Shown: piece after piece, positions 24,946 through 34,290 of the stretch | Position numbering within the stretch: the first letter of the stretch is position 1 | Layout: each line of letters begins with the position of its first letter | From: Prevotella sp. | GTDB lineage: Bacteria > Bacteroidota > Bacteroidia > Bacteroidales > Bacteroidaceae | Reading direction: 5' to 3' | NCBI GenBank assembly: GCA_022774105.1 | Contig: JALFNY010000058.1 | Location: 1 to 40,443, forward strand | DNA: 40,443 bases | Notes under the pieces: model-generated | Seen by the model: only the letters and a program-made list of their open reading frames with translations | Database searches by the model: none | Told to the model about the DNA's origin: nothing | Position numbers and translations under genes: made by a program

Positions 24946-26214
24946 ATGGAGAACACCAATAACAACAGTCCCGGGCAGCAGTCACGTGGCAAAAGCAGCC
25001 TGAGCGTCAGCCTCTTCATAGCCCGCCGCTACCTGTTCTCAAAGAAAAGCACCAACGTCATCAACCTCATCTCAGCCATATCAGTGATAGGCGTGACGGT
25101 GGCAACGATGGCTATGGTTGTTGTTCTCAGCGTGTTCAACGGGTTCAGTGACCTTGTTGCCACCTTCTTCACAGCCTTTGACCCACAGATAGAGATAACG
25201 CCGACAAGCGGAAAGACCGTTGCTGCCGATGACCCTAAGTTGATGGAGATACGCAAAATGGACGAGGTGGAAGTGGCAACAGAATGTGTACAGGACCAGG
25301 CACTGGCCATCTACGGTGACAAACAGGCCATGGTAGTAATAAAAGGTGTAGAAGATAACTTCACGCAACTAACCCGCATAAACGACATCTGCTATGGAGA
25401 CGGACTGTTCGAACTACACGCTGCCGACCTGCAATACGGCACACCAGGCATACGTCTGGCGCAAACCCTCGGTATGTCAGCACGTTATAACGGTTATCTG
25501 CACATCTATGCTCCGCGCAGAACGGGGCAGATAGACCTCACAAACCCACTTGACGGCTTTGTCGTTGACTCGCTGCTCTCACCCGGTGTGGTGTTCTGCG
25601 TACAGCAAGGGAAATACGACAAGAACCACATCATCACCTCCATATCCTTCGCAAGAATGTTATTCCAGTGCGACGGAGAACTTACCAGCCTTGAAATCAA
25701 GTTGAAACCAGGGTACGATGTGCCCGCTGTAAAGAAGAAAATGCAGTCCATCTGCGGCGACAGTTTCCGCATAATGGACCGCTATGAGCAACAGGAAGAC
25801 ACCTTCAACATAATGAAGATAGAGAAACTTATGGGCTACATCTTCCTGACCTTTATACTTGTAGTAGCCTGTTTTAATATCATCGGTTCCCTTTCCATGC
25901 TTATAATAGACAAGAAGAAGGACGCTGACACCCTGCGAAGCCTCGGTGCACGAGACTCCCTTATCAGGCAGATTTTCATCTTCGAGGGCTGGCTTATCAG
26001 CATCATCGGCGCCATACTCGGCGTTGGTCTCGGCCTACTGCTGTGCCTGTTACAACAACAATTCGGCATAGTATCATTGGGAGAGTCCAGCGGAGCCTTT
26101 GTCGTTGACGCCTACCCTGTCAGCGTTCACTACTCAGACGTCCTCATAGTGTTCCTCACTGTGGTGGCGGTAGGCTTCGTATCCGTGATATACCCCATCA
26201 AGAAAACTGTATAA
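24946..26214 (+). CDS. ABC transporter permease of the LolC/LolE (MacB/FtsX) family
   Basis: The 422-residue inner membrane protein begins with the LolE-type signature [44 protein letters not shown] (first membrane span near 40-66). A large periplasmic domain follows (about 70-285), and three spans close it (about 300-323, 348-375, 390-412) with the FtsX-like [24 protein letters not shown] loop. It likely extracts lipoproteins from the inner membrane for transport to the outer membrane. No ATPase (LolD) gene is adjacent, which is usual when lolD lies elsewhere. It is co-oriented with rbfA and the giant gene downstream. Confidence 0.86.
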   Translation: MENTNNNSPGQQSRGKSSLSVSLFIARRYLFSKKSTNVINLISAISVIGVTVATMAMVVVLSVFNGFSDLVATFFTAFDPQIEITPTSGKTVAADDPKLMEIRKMDEVEVATECVQDQALAIYGDKQAMVVIKGVEDNFTQLTRINDICYGDGLFELHAADLQYGTPGIRLAQTLGMSARYNGYLHIYAPRRTGQIDLTNPLDGFVVDSLLSPGVVFCVQQGKYDKNHIITSISFARMLFQCDGELTSLEIKLKPGYDVPAVKKKMQSICGDSFRIMDRYEQQEDTFNIMKIEKLMGYIFLTFILVVACFNIIGSLSMLIIDKKKDADTLRSLGARDSLIRQIFIFEGWLISIIGAILGVGLGLLLCLLQQQFGIVSLGESSGAFVVDAYPVSVHYSDVLIVFLTVVAVGFVSVIYPIKKTV

Positions 26215-26255
26215 AAACCCTCCTATCCGCAAGTAACAAGATAACAAAGACGCCT

Positions 26256-29200
26256 ATGTTCCAGAAATTAGACATATTCATCCCTTGCAACAGTGCACGC
26301 CATCTCGCAGCCACCACAGAGCGACTGGAGAGGGAGAAGGCCGTAAAGAATCTGCATCTGCTTGAAGGTGCCCCTGCCATCTCTATGGCTACACTGCGCA
26401 AAATATCAGAGTTGTCAACGGCAGAGTACATTCTCCTTGCCCAGAAGTCCACGCCTTTCACCCTTGGCAGGAACGCACTGGAAAGGCTGCTGCGTATTGC
26501 CACCGACAGCGGGGCGGCCATGGTGTATGCTGACCACTACACCGTCATGGAGGGCAAACGCCTCTGCCACCCTCTGATTGACTATCAGGAAGGCAGCATA
26601 CGCGACGACTTTGACTTCGGGCAACTGCTCCTCATAAAGGCAAATCTATTCAAAGACTTCGTGAAAGAGCAAAAGGCAGACTACGCATACGCCGGCATTT
26701 ACGCCATGAGGCTGTACCTGCAACGCCACGGAGAACTGTTCCACATCAATGAACTGCTTTACACCGAGGAGGAACTTGACACCCGCAAAAGTGGCGAAAA
26801 GCAGTTTGACTACGTCGATCCACGTAACCGCAGTATGCAGATTGAGATGGAACAGGTGGTGACAGAGCACTTAGAAGCCGTGGGAGCGAGGATAGATTCT
26901 GACAATACCCTTACTCCCGACTTCAACGAACAGATATTCCCCGTGGAGGCAACAGTGGTCATACCCGTCCTCAACCGTGAGAAAACCATTGCCGACGCGG
27001 TACACAGCGCACTGTCACAGAAGACTGATTTTGAATACAACGTAATCGTTGTAGATAACCACTCTACCGACAACACAACGGCAATACTGCGTGAATTGCA
27101 GGCAGAGGAGGACAAGGCATCAGGCAGACTGATAGTCCTCACGCCCGACAGCACTACTGCCGACACCTCCAACGACACAGCGAAGACGGACAACAGCGTG
27201 CAAGCCCTGCCATTAGGCATAGGCGGTTGCTGGAATCTTGCCATCAACGACGACCGCTGCGGACGCTTCGCCGTGCAACTGGACTCTGACGATCTCTACT
27301 CTGGCAGCGACACCCTACAACGTATCATCGACTGTTTCCACCGGCAGAAGGCGGCTATGGTGATAGGAGCATACCGTATGTGTGACTTCAACCTCAACAC
27401 CCTGCCTCCCGGAATCATAGACCATCGCGAGTGGACTGACACCAACGGTGCCAACAATGCGTTACGCATAAACGGCCTCGGCGCACCCCGAGCCTTCTTC
27501 ACCCCGTTGCTCCGGCAAATTGGTTTTCCCAATACCAGTTACGGAGAGGACTATGCTCTGGGGCTGGCTTTCAGCAGACGCTTCCGCATTGGCAGGCTAT
27601 ATGACGAACTATACCTCTGCCGCAGATGGGGCGGTAACAGCGATGCGGCACTCAGCATAGAGCGCATCAACGCCAATAACCTATACAAAGACCGCCTGCG
27701 CACACTGGAACTGAAGGCACGTCAGCGCATGAACGCAGGAAAACTGAACTTCACTGCCGGCGACAGCCTGCACAGATTCTTCAACCGCCAGTTAGAACGC
27801 TGGGACATAGTGCGCCAACGTTACGCCGGATTACAGAACGTAAAGACGCGTGACATCGGAGAACTAAGACTGCAATACAACCCTGCTCGCATCGTCTCCA
27901 CCGGCGCAAGCATTGACAAACAGGCCCTTGCCGAGAGACCATGTTTCCTCTGTAAGGAGAACCGCCCAGCCGAACAAATCAGCAAACCGCTGCTGTGGAA
28001 GAACGAGGAGCAGGAGATGGAGATGCTCGTAAACCCCTACCCCATCCTGCCCGAGCACTTCACCATACCACTGCTGCGCCACGAGCCGCAGGCCATCTAC
28101 AACCACTTCCACACCATACACCAGTTGCTACACCAGCACCCAAAACTTATGGTGTTCTACAACGGCCCCTACTGCGGTGCCTCCGCACCCGACCATCTGC
28201 ACCTACAGGCCGGCACCTCGGGCATGGTACCGCTGCAAACAATGATGCCACGCATGATGCGCACACTGCAACCCATCACCACCACCAGCGACGGAGATAG
28301 CATCAGCCTGCTAAAAGACTACGTGGTACCGGCGTTCCTCATACGCAGCCGCCACGGAGAAACGGAGCGGCGACTGTTCAGAAGGCTGTACCGCGCCATA
28401 GCACAGGCCGTTCCCGTGCCCTACGCCGACGCCTCCTCTGACGCTGAGCCCATGATGAACATCGTGGCATGGAGGCTTGGAGAGGAACAAGTCACAGTGG
28501 TGTTCCCACGCCGCAAGCACCGCCCCGACTGCTACTTCATACAGGGTGACCAGAGAATCACGGTAAGTCCGGGAGCCTTAGACATGGCGGGACTGATAAT
28601 AACACCACGCCAGGAAGACTTCAACAAACTCACCGCCGACAGCGCCAGGGACATACTGCGTGAGGTAAGCATCACCGATGCTGACGCAGAGAGCATCATA
28701 GAGGCACTGCGCCAGCAGCCGCAGACAGGCGGACAGCAGACAAAGTCCATCGCTCTTGCCAAACAGCCGGACGTGAAGGTAGGCATTGTCAGCGCAACAG
28801 AACTGCACTTCTCCCTTGACGGCACATACACCGCAAAAGGCGAGGACATAACGGGCGCACAGACAGTGACCTGCTCCGAGGGCACAATCCTATGGTGCGG
28901 CACACAGTATCACGAACTAATCTTCCGCCCAAAGACCACGGAGGCATCGTTCTCAATAGAAGATGTCACCATAGGCATCAACTTCCACTGGGAACGCAAG
29001 CAGCGACAGACCTTCCTCGGGACACTGCGCCTTGTAGTGGAAGGCGGCAAGATATGCGCCATCAACGAACTGCCCGTGGAGCGATACCTCGAAAGTGTCA
29101 TCTCAAGCGAGATGTCAGCCACGTCCAGCCTGGAACTACTCAAGGCCCACGCCGTTATCTCCCGCTCCTGGCTCCTCGCACAAATGGCACGCCGGCAGCA

Positions 29201-29996
29201 ACTGAAGAACGGCACAGACAGTTTCTTCTCCTTCGTAAAGAAGGACGACACACTAATCAGATGGTACGACAGAGAAGACCACACCATCTTTGACGTCTGC
29301 GCCGATGACCACTGTCAGCGTTATCAGGGCATCACCAACGCCGCCAACCCCCACGTGGTGGGAGCGGTAAAAGCCACGCGCGGACAGGTGATGGCATATC
29401 AGGGCGAAATCTGCGACACACGCTTCTCAAAATGCTGCGGAGGCACTACCGAGGAATACCGCTACTGCTGGGAGAACATAACCAAGCCGTACCTCACCTC
29501 AGTAAGTGACCCTTACTGCAACACGCAGGACAAGAAGATACTCTCTGAGGTGCTGAACGGATATGACCAGGAGACAACTGACTTCCACGACTGGATGGTT
29601 GCATACTCGCAGGAGGAACTCTCACAACTGATAAGCGAGAAGATGAAGATGGACTTCGGGCGCATACGTGGCTTTGAAGCACTGGAACGAGGCAAGAGCG
29701 GACGCATCTCCCTGCTGAAAATCATAGGCGAACACAAGACGTTCACCATTGGAAAGGAACTGGAGATACGCAAGGCCCTGTCACCAACACACCTTTACAG
29801 TTCTGCCTTCACCGTGGCAACACACGGCAAAGACGCTGACGGCTATCCGCTATCCTTTATCCTCAACGGCAAGGGATGGGGCCACGGAGTAGGTCTGTGC
29901 CAGATAGGAGCAGCCGTGATGGGAGCGAAAGGCATAGCATACAACGACATACTCTCCCACTACTACCGTGGGGCGGAGATAGTAAAAGCCTATTAA
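26256..29996 (+). CDS. fusion of glycosyltransferase 2, HIT/GalT-like (DUF4922-type) and SpoIID domains
   Basis: The 1246-residue protein joins three enzymes-like parts. Residues 232-480 form a GT-A glycosyltransferase: [24 protein letters not shown], the metal-binding DSDD at 343-346 and an ED pair at 431-432. Residues about 545-765 look like the HIT/GalT/Ap4A-phosphorylase fold: CFLC (563-566), [34 protein letters not shown] with His647 and His649; probably what Pfam calls DUF4922. Residues about 840-1246 match SpoIID/Lyt[12 protein letters not shown] with candidate Glu952, [14 protein letters not shown] and the end [15 protein letters not shown]. No signal peptide or membrane span is seen, so where the SpoIID part meets a glycan is unclear. 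The first 230 residues are unassigned. Confidence 0.85.
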   Translation: MFQKLDIFIPCNSARHLAATTERLEREKAVKNLHLLEGAPAISMATLRKISELSTAEYILLAQKSTPFTLGRNALERLLRIATDSGAAMVYADHYTVMEGKRLCHPLIDYQEGSIRDDFDFGQLLLIKANLFKDFVKEQKADYAYAGIYAMRLYLQRHGELFHINELLYTEEELDTRKSGEKQFDYVDPRNRSMQIEMEQVVTEHLEAVGARIDSDNTLTPDFNEQIFPVEATVVIPVLNREKTIADAVHSALSQKTDFEYNVIVVDNHSTDNTTAILRELQAEEDKASGRLIVLTPDSTTADTSNDTAKTDNSVQALPLGIGGCWNLAINDDRCGRFAVQLDSDDLYSGSDTLQRIIDCFHRQKAAMVIGAYRMCDFNLNTLPPGIIDHREWTDTNGANNALRINGLGAPRAFFTPLLRQIGFPNTSYGEDYALGLAFSRRFRIGRLYDELYLCRRWGGNSDAALSIERINANNLYKDRLRTLELKARQRMNAGKLNFTAGDSLHRFFNRQLERWDIVRQRYAGLQNVKTRDIGELRLQYNPARIVSTGASIDKQALAERPCFLCKENRPAEQISKPLLWKNEEQEMEMLVNPYPILPEHFTIPLLRHEPQAIYNHFHTIHQLLHQHPKLMVFYNGPYCGASAPDHLHLQAGTSGMVPLQTMMPRMMRTLQPITTTSDGDSISLLKDYVVPAFLIRSRHGETERRLFRRLYRAIAQAVPVPYADASSDAEPMMNIVAWRLGEEQVTVVFPRRKHRPDCYFIQGDQRITVSPGALDMAGLIITPRQEDFNKLTADSARDILREVSITDADAESIIEALRQQPQTGGQQTKSIALAKQPDVKVGIVSATELHFSLDGTYTAKGEDITGAQTVTCSEGTILWCGTQYHELIFRPKTTEASFSIEDVTIGINFHWERKQRQTFLGTLRLVVEGGKICAINELPVERYLESVISSEMSATSSLELLKAHAVISRSWLLAQMARRQQLKNGTDSFFSFVKKDDTLIRWYDREDHTIFDVCADDHCQRYQGITNAANPHVVGAVKATRGQVMAYQGEICDTRFSKCCGGTTEEYRYCWENITKPYLTSVSDPYCNTQDKKILSEVLNGYDQETTDFHDWMVAYSQEELSQLISEKMKMDFGRIRGFEALERGKSGRISLLKIIGEHKTFTIGKELEIRKALSPTHLYSSAFTVATHGKDADGYPLSFILNGKGWGHGVGLCQIGAAVMGAKGIAYNDILSHYYRGAEIVKAY

Positions 29997-30194
29997 ACCC
30001 GAATCGGTCAATAGACCGCCAATAGCCCTCTTACCGTTTTACAGTGGCTTTCCTGCTCCTTTCCGCTTCTCTGTGAACCATCTTGTGCACCGCTTCTGCT
30101 CGCCATAGCCCGCTATGCCTTCGATGAATCGTTACCCAATCTGGCACACATATAAGCGAAAATGAACAGAAATCTAACGACCGATTTGGGTTAA
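29993..30194. mobile_element. possible MITE-like element with inverted ends
   Basis: Left end 29993-30009 (TTAAACCCGAATCGGTC) and right end 30179-30194 (GACCGATTTGGGTTAA) are inverted repeats with one mismatch and one extra base. The 11-mer TTAAACCCGAA also recurs directly at 30191-30201. The left end takes in the TAA stop of the giant gene. Inside, the minus strand has a short open stretch rich in Arg and Lys (GIAGYGEQKR, then WFTEKRKGAGKPL and a stop). This could be a decayed insertion or a 3'-UTR structure. Confidence 0.35.
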
Positions 30195-30295
30195 ACCCGA
30201 AGAAATCACGCTATATCCTACCCTTATCACAACGGCTGCCACACACACGTGACAGACGGTAACATGACAGGTAAAGAAAAGAAAGAAAGTAAAAA

Positions 30296-30361
30296 GGTGC
30301 TGACAACACAATAAAAAGGTGCTGATAACACAGTAATATGCCGCTGATTGCAACATAATCA
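30296..30361 (+). repeat. 22-bp tandem array, locus D (3 units)
   Basis: Units of exactly 22 bp start at 30296 (GGTGCTGACAACACA), 30318 (GGTGCTGATAACACAG) and 30340 (GCCGCTGATTGCAACA). The third runs into the right arm of a 17-bp hairpin at 30333-30373. It lies between the convergent giant gene and mutL; the rest of 30202-30465 shows no gene. Confidence 0.8.
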
Positions 30362-30373
30362 GCGGCATATTAC
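30333..30373. other. perfect 17-bp hairpin at the end of array D
   Basis: GTAATATGCCGCTGATT (30333-30349) pairs perfectly with 30357-30373 over the loop GCAACAT. It contains the GCTGATT core of the 22-bp family on both arms. It could act as a terminator for either converging gene, although the flanks (CACA, GTTATATATC) are not U-rich. Confidence 0.6.
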
Positions 30374-30465
30374 GTTATATATCGAATCGAATGATATGGA
30401 AAATAGAATCGAATGACATGGAAACAACGAAAAAACTAAATCACGAAACCACTAAACCACTCCCC

Positions 30466-32397
30466 TCACCTGAACCTCCTGAGAAGTTCCTCGTAAGTTA
30501 TTATGGTAATCACAGGCTTGCCGTCAGCCGTATATCTCTGCGTATTACATGAGAACAGTTGCTTTAGCATCGCCTCCATATCATCGTTAGAAAGAAATTC
30601 CCCATATGGTGTGGCAGCCTTACGCGCCAGTCCCTCCGCAAGAATATGGTGTATGCGCTCCGCCGCTGCGGTGTCAGTGTCCATTGCCTCCGTCACAAGG
30701 TCTGTGACAAGGCGCACGGTGTCAAGCCCTCCAAGGCCTGCCGGTATGCCCGAAACGGAGTAACTGCCCCCGCCAAGGTCTGTCATCTCAAAGCCCAATA
30801 TGCGCAGATTATCGAGTATAGCACCTATTGACGACACGTAAGACGGTGGAAACTGCACCACCTCGGGGAACAACACCTTCTGCGTGTGGGCGTTGCGTGT
30901 CGCAAGCACCGCCATGTACTGTTCGTAGAGTATGCGCTGACTGGCACGGTTCTGGTCAGTGACCATCAGTCCCTCCTGCACCTGAGTGATGATGTATGAC
31001 CCTCGCAACTGATAATGCTCCGTTGCACGTCCCGTCACAAGGTGCTGCACATCGTCCTCTGCCCCACTGCCAGTGCCCGCTCCGTCTGCCTCGTCCTGCC
31101 ATGAGAGGTTTGACGGAAAGAGGGTCCTGCTGCTGTCAACCCTATCCATAGATGGTGTGTCGCGCTCTGTCGGCGAGCCGAAAAGTTCCTCCCAGCCCTT
31201 CGCTGTGCGTGTCTGTGAGGCGTGGTCTGCGAGCCGTCTTTTGTCCGCATGACGCTCTCTGTCGGCCACTGGCTCTGAGGGGGCAGCGGTAAGGAAGGGG
31301 TTATACTGTGGGTTGAAGTCTATGCGCGGCGCGTCAATGGTGTCAGATGTGGGGTTAAACACGGGTATGTCAGGCTTTCCCACGGTGTCAAATTCGAGGG
31401 AGGTGACATCAGTAAACTTACCCACGGCATCGCGAACGGCCGCCATGAGTATCTGCCAGATGTCCCTTTCGTTGTCAAACTTTATTTCTGTCTTTACGGG
31501 ATGAATGTTTACGTCTATGTCCTGCGGGTCAACGTTGAGGTAGATGAAGTATGACACCTGCTCGCCGTCAGGCAGCAAACGGTCAAGGGCCGTCAGCACC
31601 GCCTTGTGGAAGTAGGGGTGTTTCATGTACCTTCCATTAACGAAGAAGAACTGCTGGAAGCCTTTTTTCTTTGCCGATTCCGGCTTACCCACAAAGCCGG
31701 TGATGTCACACAGCGTGGTTTGTGTACTTAACGGCAGCAGTTCTTGGTTGATACGCTTACCGAATATATCCACTATGCGCTGACGGGTGGTGGCGGCCCG
31801 CAACTGTTTCATCTCCACCCCATTGCTGCGCAGGGAGAAGTTTATATGGGGATATACCAGTGCTATCCTCTCAAAGGCCTGCATGATGTTGTTCATCTCA
31901 GTAGCATTGGTCTTGAGAAACTTACGTCTGGCGGGTATGTTGAAGAAGAGGTTTTCAACGAGGAAGTTGGCACCTACGGGGCATGACACCGCCTCTTGTT
32001 CCACAAAGTGTGAACCTGAGATAACAATGCGTGTGCCCACCTCGTCGTCCTTGGTACGTGTTTGCAGTGTCACCTGCGCCACGGCGGCTATTGATGCCAG
32101 TGCTTCGCCACGGAATCCCATGGTGTGTAGGTGGAAAAGGTCTTGTGCCTGACGTATCTTCGAGGTGGCATGACGCTCGAAAGAGAGGCGTGCGTCAGTG
32201 TCAGACATTCCTTTTCCGTTGTCAATGACCTGTATGGAGGCCTTTCCGGCGTCGTTAAGAAGTATGCTTATGTCGGTCGCCCCGGCGTCAATAGCGTTTT
32301 CAACCAGTTCCTTTACCACAGAGGCGGGGCGCTGTATGACCTCACCTGCGGCTATCTGGTTGGCCACGGAGTCGGGCAGCAGTTGTATGATGTCCAT
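30466..32397 (-). CDS. mutL: DNA mismatch repair protein MutL
   Basis: MutL couples mismatch recognition by MutS to strand removal. The 643-residue protein has the GHKL ATPase motifs: ELVENAIDAGA (Glu/Asn, 30-40), DNGKGM (59-64), RHATSKI (75-81) and GFRGEALASI (94-103). The N-terminal linker GKRIN, the transducer VNGRYMKHP and DVNIHPVKTEI follow, then a long variable linker (340-455) and a C-terminal dimerisation domain. The site that carries DQHAxxE in endonuclease-type MutL reads DQNRASQR (481-488), so nuclease activity is unlikely. It is the last gene of the guaB-ppi-ppi-ostA-mutL series, 45 bp after the OstA-like gene. Confidence 0.94.
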   Translation of the reverse strand: MDIIQLLPDSVANQIAAGEVIQRPASVVKELVENAIDAGATDISILLNDAGKASIQVIDNGKGMSDTDARLSFERHATSKIRQAQDLFHLHTMGFRGEALASIAAVAQVTLQTRTKDDEVGTRIVISGSHFVEQEAVSCPVGANFLVENLFFNIPARRKFLKTNATEMNNIMQAFERIALVYPHINFSLRSNGVEMKQLRAATTRQRIVDIFGKRINQELLPLSTQTTLCDITGFVGKPESAKKKGFQQFFFVNGRYMKHPYFHKAVLTALDRLLPDGEQVSYFIYLNVDPQDIDVNIHPVKTEIKFDNERDIWQILMAAVRDAVGKFTDVTSLEFDTVGKPDIPVFNPTSDTIDAPRIDFNPQYNPFLTAAPSEPVADRERHADKRRLADHASQTRTAKGWEELFGSPTERDTPSMDRVDSSRTLFPSNLSWQDEADGAGTGSGAEDDVQHLVTGRATEHYQLRGSYIITQVQEGLMVTDQNRASQRILYEQYMAVLATRNAHTQKVLFPEVVQFPPSYVSSIGAILDNLRILGFEMTDLGGGSYSVSGIPAGLGGLDTVRLVTDLVTEAMDTDTAAAERIHHILAEGLARKAATPYGEFLSNDDMEAMLKQLFSCNTQRYTADGKPVITIITYEELLRRFR

Positions 32398-32442
32398 AGG
32401 AATCGGTTGTTGTCTTGGGGTTATGTTTATGCGTCAGTGACC

Positions 32443-34290
32443 TTATTCAGCCCCCGGCGTCTGTTGTTTGTCGGCCTCTGTCGGCTCTGTCTCTTGCTTA
32501 TCAGCGGTAGCGGGAGGCTCTTGCACTGGTGCTTCGCCATCGGGTTCTGCCGCCACCGGCTGCTGCTGCATGGATGGAAGTAGTTTCCGCCTCGGTGCTT
32601 CACGGCGTTTTTCCTCTTTCAGTTCCAGCCCGGCAGTCTTGGGTTTCCACACGAAGATGTCATCTTTTGACTGCGGACGCATATAGCCGAACCATGCGAA
32701 GTTAGGGAGTTTGTGCTTGTCGGGAGGCGTTTGTGTCAGTGGATACAGCGTACCTACGTTGGCACACATCCATATTCTTTCAAGGGTCTTGTCGGGCTTG
32801 ATATACATCTTCATGGTGTCTGTCTCGGTGTAGTTGAGCCCTATGATAGTGGAATCGGCATCGTCAACGGGGTAATACACCACCTTCACGTTGGAGACGG
32901 CCCAGTTTTCACGCAGTTGCCCGTCCTTGAAGTATGCCCGCATATCTCGTGACGAGACCTGGTTGTAGTGTATGGAGTCGTCCATCATCTGCACGGACAG
33001 TGCCTGTGACAGCACTTCTGCATATCGTATGGTGGAGTCGTTCATATATACCTTTATCTTTTCGCCAAGCAGTTGGTTGCCCATGTTCCACACTACGGGG
33101 TCTTTGTACATGGTCATGCAGGAGTCCTTGGTGTGATATACGAGGGAATCACACACTGCTTGCAGGTCATTGCGGTATGCGCGGACGTGGTTGTAGCAGT
33201 ATATCTCACGCTGCACACTGTCGGTATTGATGTTGATGGTGTGTATCTTGATGGTGTCTCCGTGCATCCACAGCGTGTCTTTCTGTGAGTAATCGACCGT
33301 AACGGCACGCTTGGTGGCATATCCGTCGCCCGTGTTCTCCTCGTAATAGACGTAGTCTCCGAGCAGCATATTCCTGTTTATAGTGTCAACATAGACCACG
33401 TTCCCGAAGCCTTCATTTATTCCTGTCTTGTCATTGTTGTACAGAGTGTCGGCTGTTATGGTCTTGGCCCCGTTATAAACGGTGGAGCGGCTGTACAGTT
33501 CTGACTTGTCAGTGGAGGTGTTGTAATAGCCGTTGGTAGTGGTGACGGTGTTGCCTCCGGACTTAATCTTTGACGGTCCGAGGGCATGAGCGAGTGATGT
33601 CTTGTCGTAATAGAACAGTGTGTCGGTGTCTATGCGCAGACCTTTGTCGTTTGTCAGCACCACATTGTAGTAGAATTCAGAGTGGCGCGTGTCGGTATAG
33701 TGGCGTCCCCAGTCTGCTGTCAGCACGTCCTTGTCCTTTGTTAACTTTATGCCTGCTGAGCCATAGGCATCGGCAAAGGCATAGATGCGGTCGTAGTCAA
33801 GCGTGTCACAGTACAGTTTTGACTTACGATGTGTCAGTATCACATTCTCCCAGGCGTGTGCTATCTCTGCATTTCCGTCATAATATCCCTTGTCGCTGGT
33901 GAGTGTCAGTGTGTCGCCCTGCCACATCTTAACGTGTCCGAAGGCGCGGAAAGAGTTGGTACTTTCATAGAAATACGCACTGTCGCAGGTGAGATACATT
34001 CCTTTGTGCAGGAACTTCACGTTGCCACGCAGGAACTGTGCGTCGGGTGTAGGGCCATAGATGTCGTATGAAAGCGTATCGGCATGTTGCAGATATACCT
34101 TCGTATCGGCCTTTTTCTCTTTCCGTGCAGTGGCAGCGCGCTTTCCCTTCGGACGGCCAGAGAGTACTGCCGTGAAGGCAAAAAGGCACAGAACCATTAG
34201 GGTAATGATTCTGTGCCTGTGGTATTGTGTATGAATACGCTTAGTGTTCACTTTACTATTATCTGTTTTCCCGGTCCTTATCTGAACCAC
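32443..34290 (-). CDS. OstA-like (LptA/LptD N-terminal) LPS-transport family protein
   Basis: This 615-residue protein is made of repeated OstA/LptA-type beta-jellyroll strands, for example ADTLSYDIYGPTPDAQFLRGNVKF, SAYFYESTNSFRAFGHVKMWQGDTLTLTSDKGYYDGNAEIAHAWENV and ADTLYNNDKTGINEGFGNVVYVD. Such proteins carry lipopolysaccharide across the periplasm. The C-terminus (about 560-615) is a Pro/Glu/Gln-rich tail. The start is uncertain: a GTG at 34290 overlaps the upstream gene by 13 bp and keeps a basic stretch (TKRIHTQYHRHR) before the hydrophobic segment; the only ATG (34197) would leave it without charge. I prefer the GTG. Its position between two SurA-like genes and mutL points to outer membrane biogenesis. 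Confidence 0.82.
   Translation of the reverse strand: MVQIRTGKTDNSKVNTKRIHTQYHRHRIITLMVLCLFAFTAVLSGRPKGKRAATARKEKKADTKVYLQHADTLSYDIYGPTPDAQFLRGNVKFLHKGMYLTCDSAYFYESTNSFRAFGHVKMWQGDTLTLTSDKGYYDGNAEIAHAWENVILTHRKSKLYCDTLDYDRIYAFADAYGSAGIKLTKDKDVLTADWGRHYTDTRHSEFYYNVVLTNDKGLRIDTDTLFYYDKTSLAHALGPSKIKSGGNTVTTTNGYYNTSTDKSELYSRSTVYNGAKTITADTLYNNDKTGINEGFGNVVYVDTINRNMLLGDYVYYEENTGDGYATKRAVTVDYSQKDTLWMHGDTIKIHTININTDSVQREIYCYNHVRAYRNDLQAVCDSLVYHTKDSCMTMYKDPVVWNMGNQLLGEKIKVYMNDSTIRYAEVLSQALSVQMMDDSIHYNQVSSRDMRAYFKDGQLRENWAVSNVKVVYYPVDDADSTIIGLNYTETDTMKMYIKPDKTLERIWMCANVGTLYPLTQTPPDKHKLPNFAWFGYMRPQSKDDIFVWKPKTAGLELKEEKRREAPRRKLLPSMQQQPVAAEPDGEAPVQEPPATADKQETEPTEADKQQTPGAE

Noticed and set aside
30040..30130. 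The Arg/Lys-rich minus-strand stretch in the inverted-repeat element as a gene
   Set aside because: It is about 30 codons with a stop immediately upstream and no start codon or promoter; at most a remnant.
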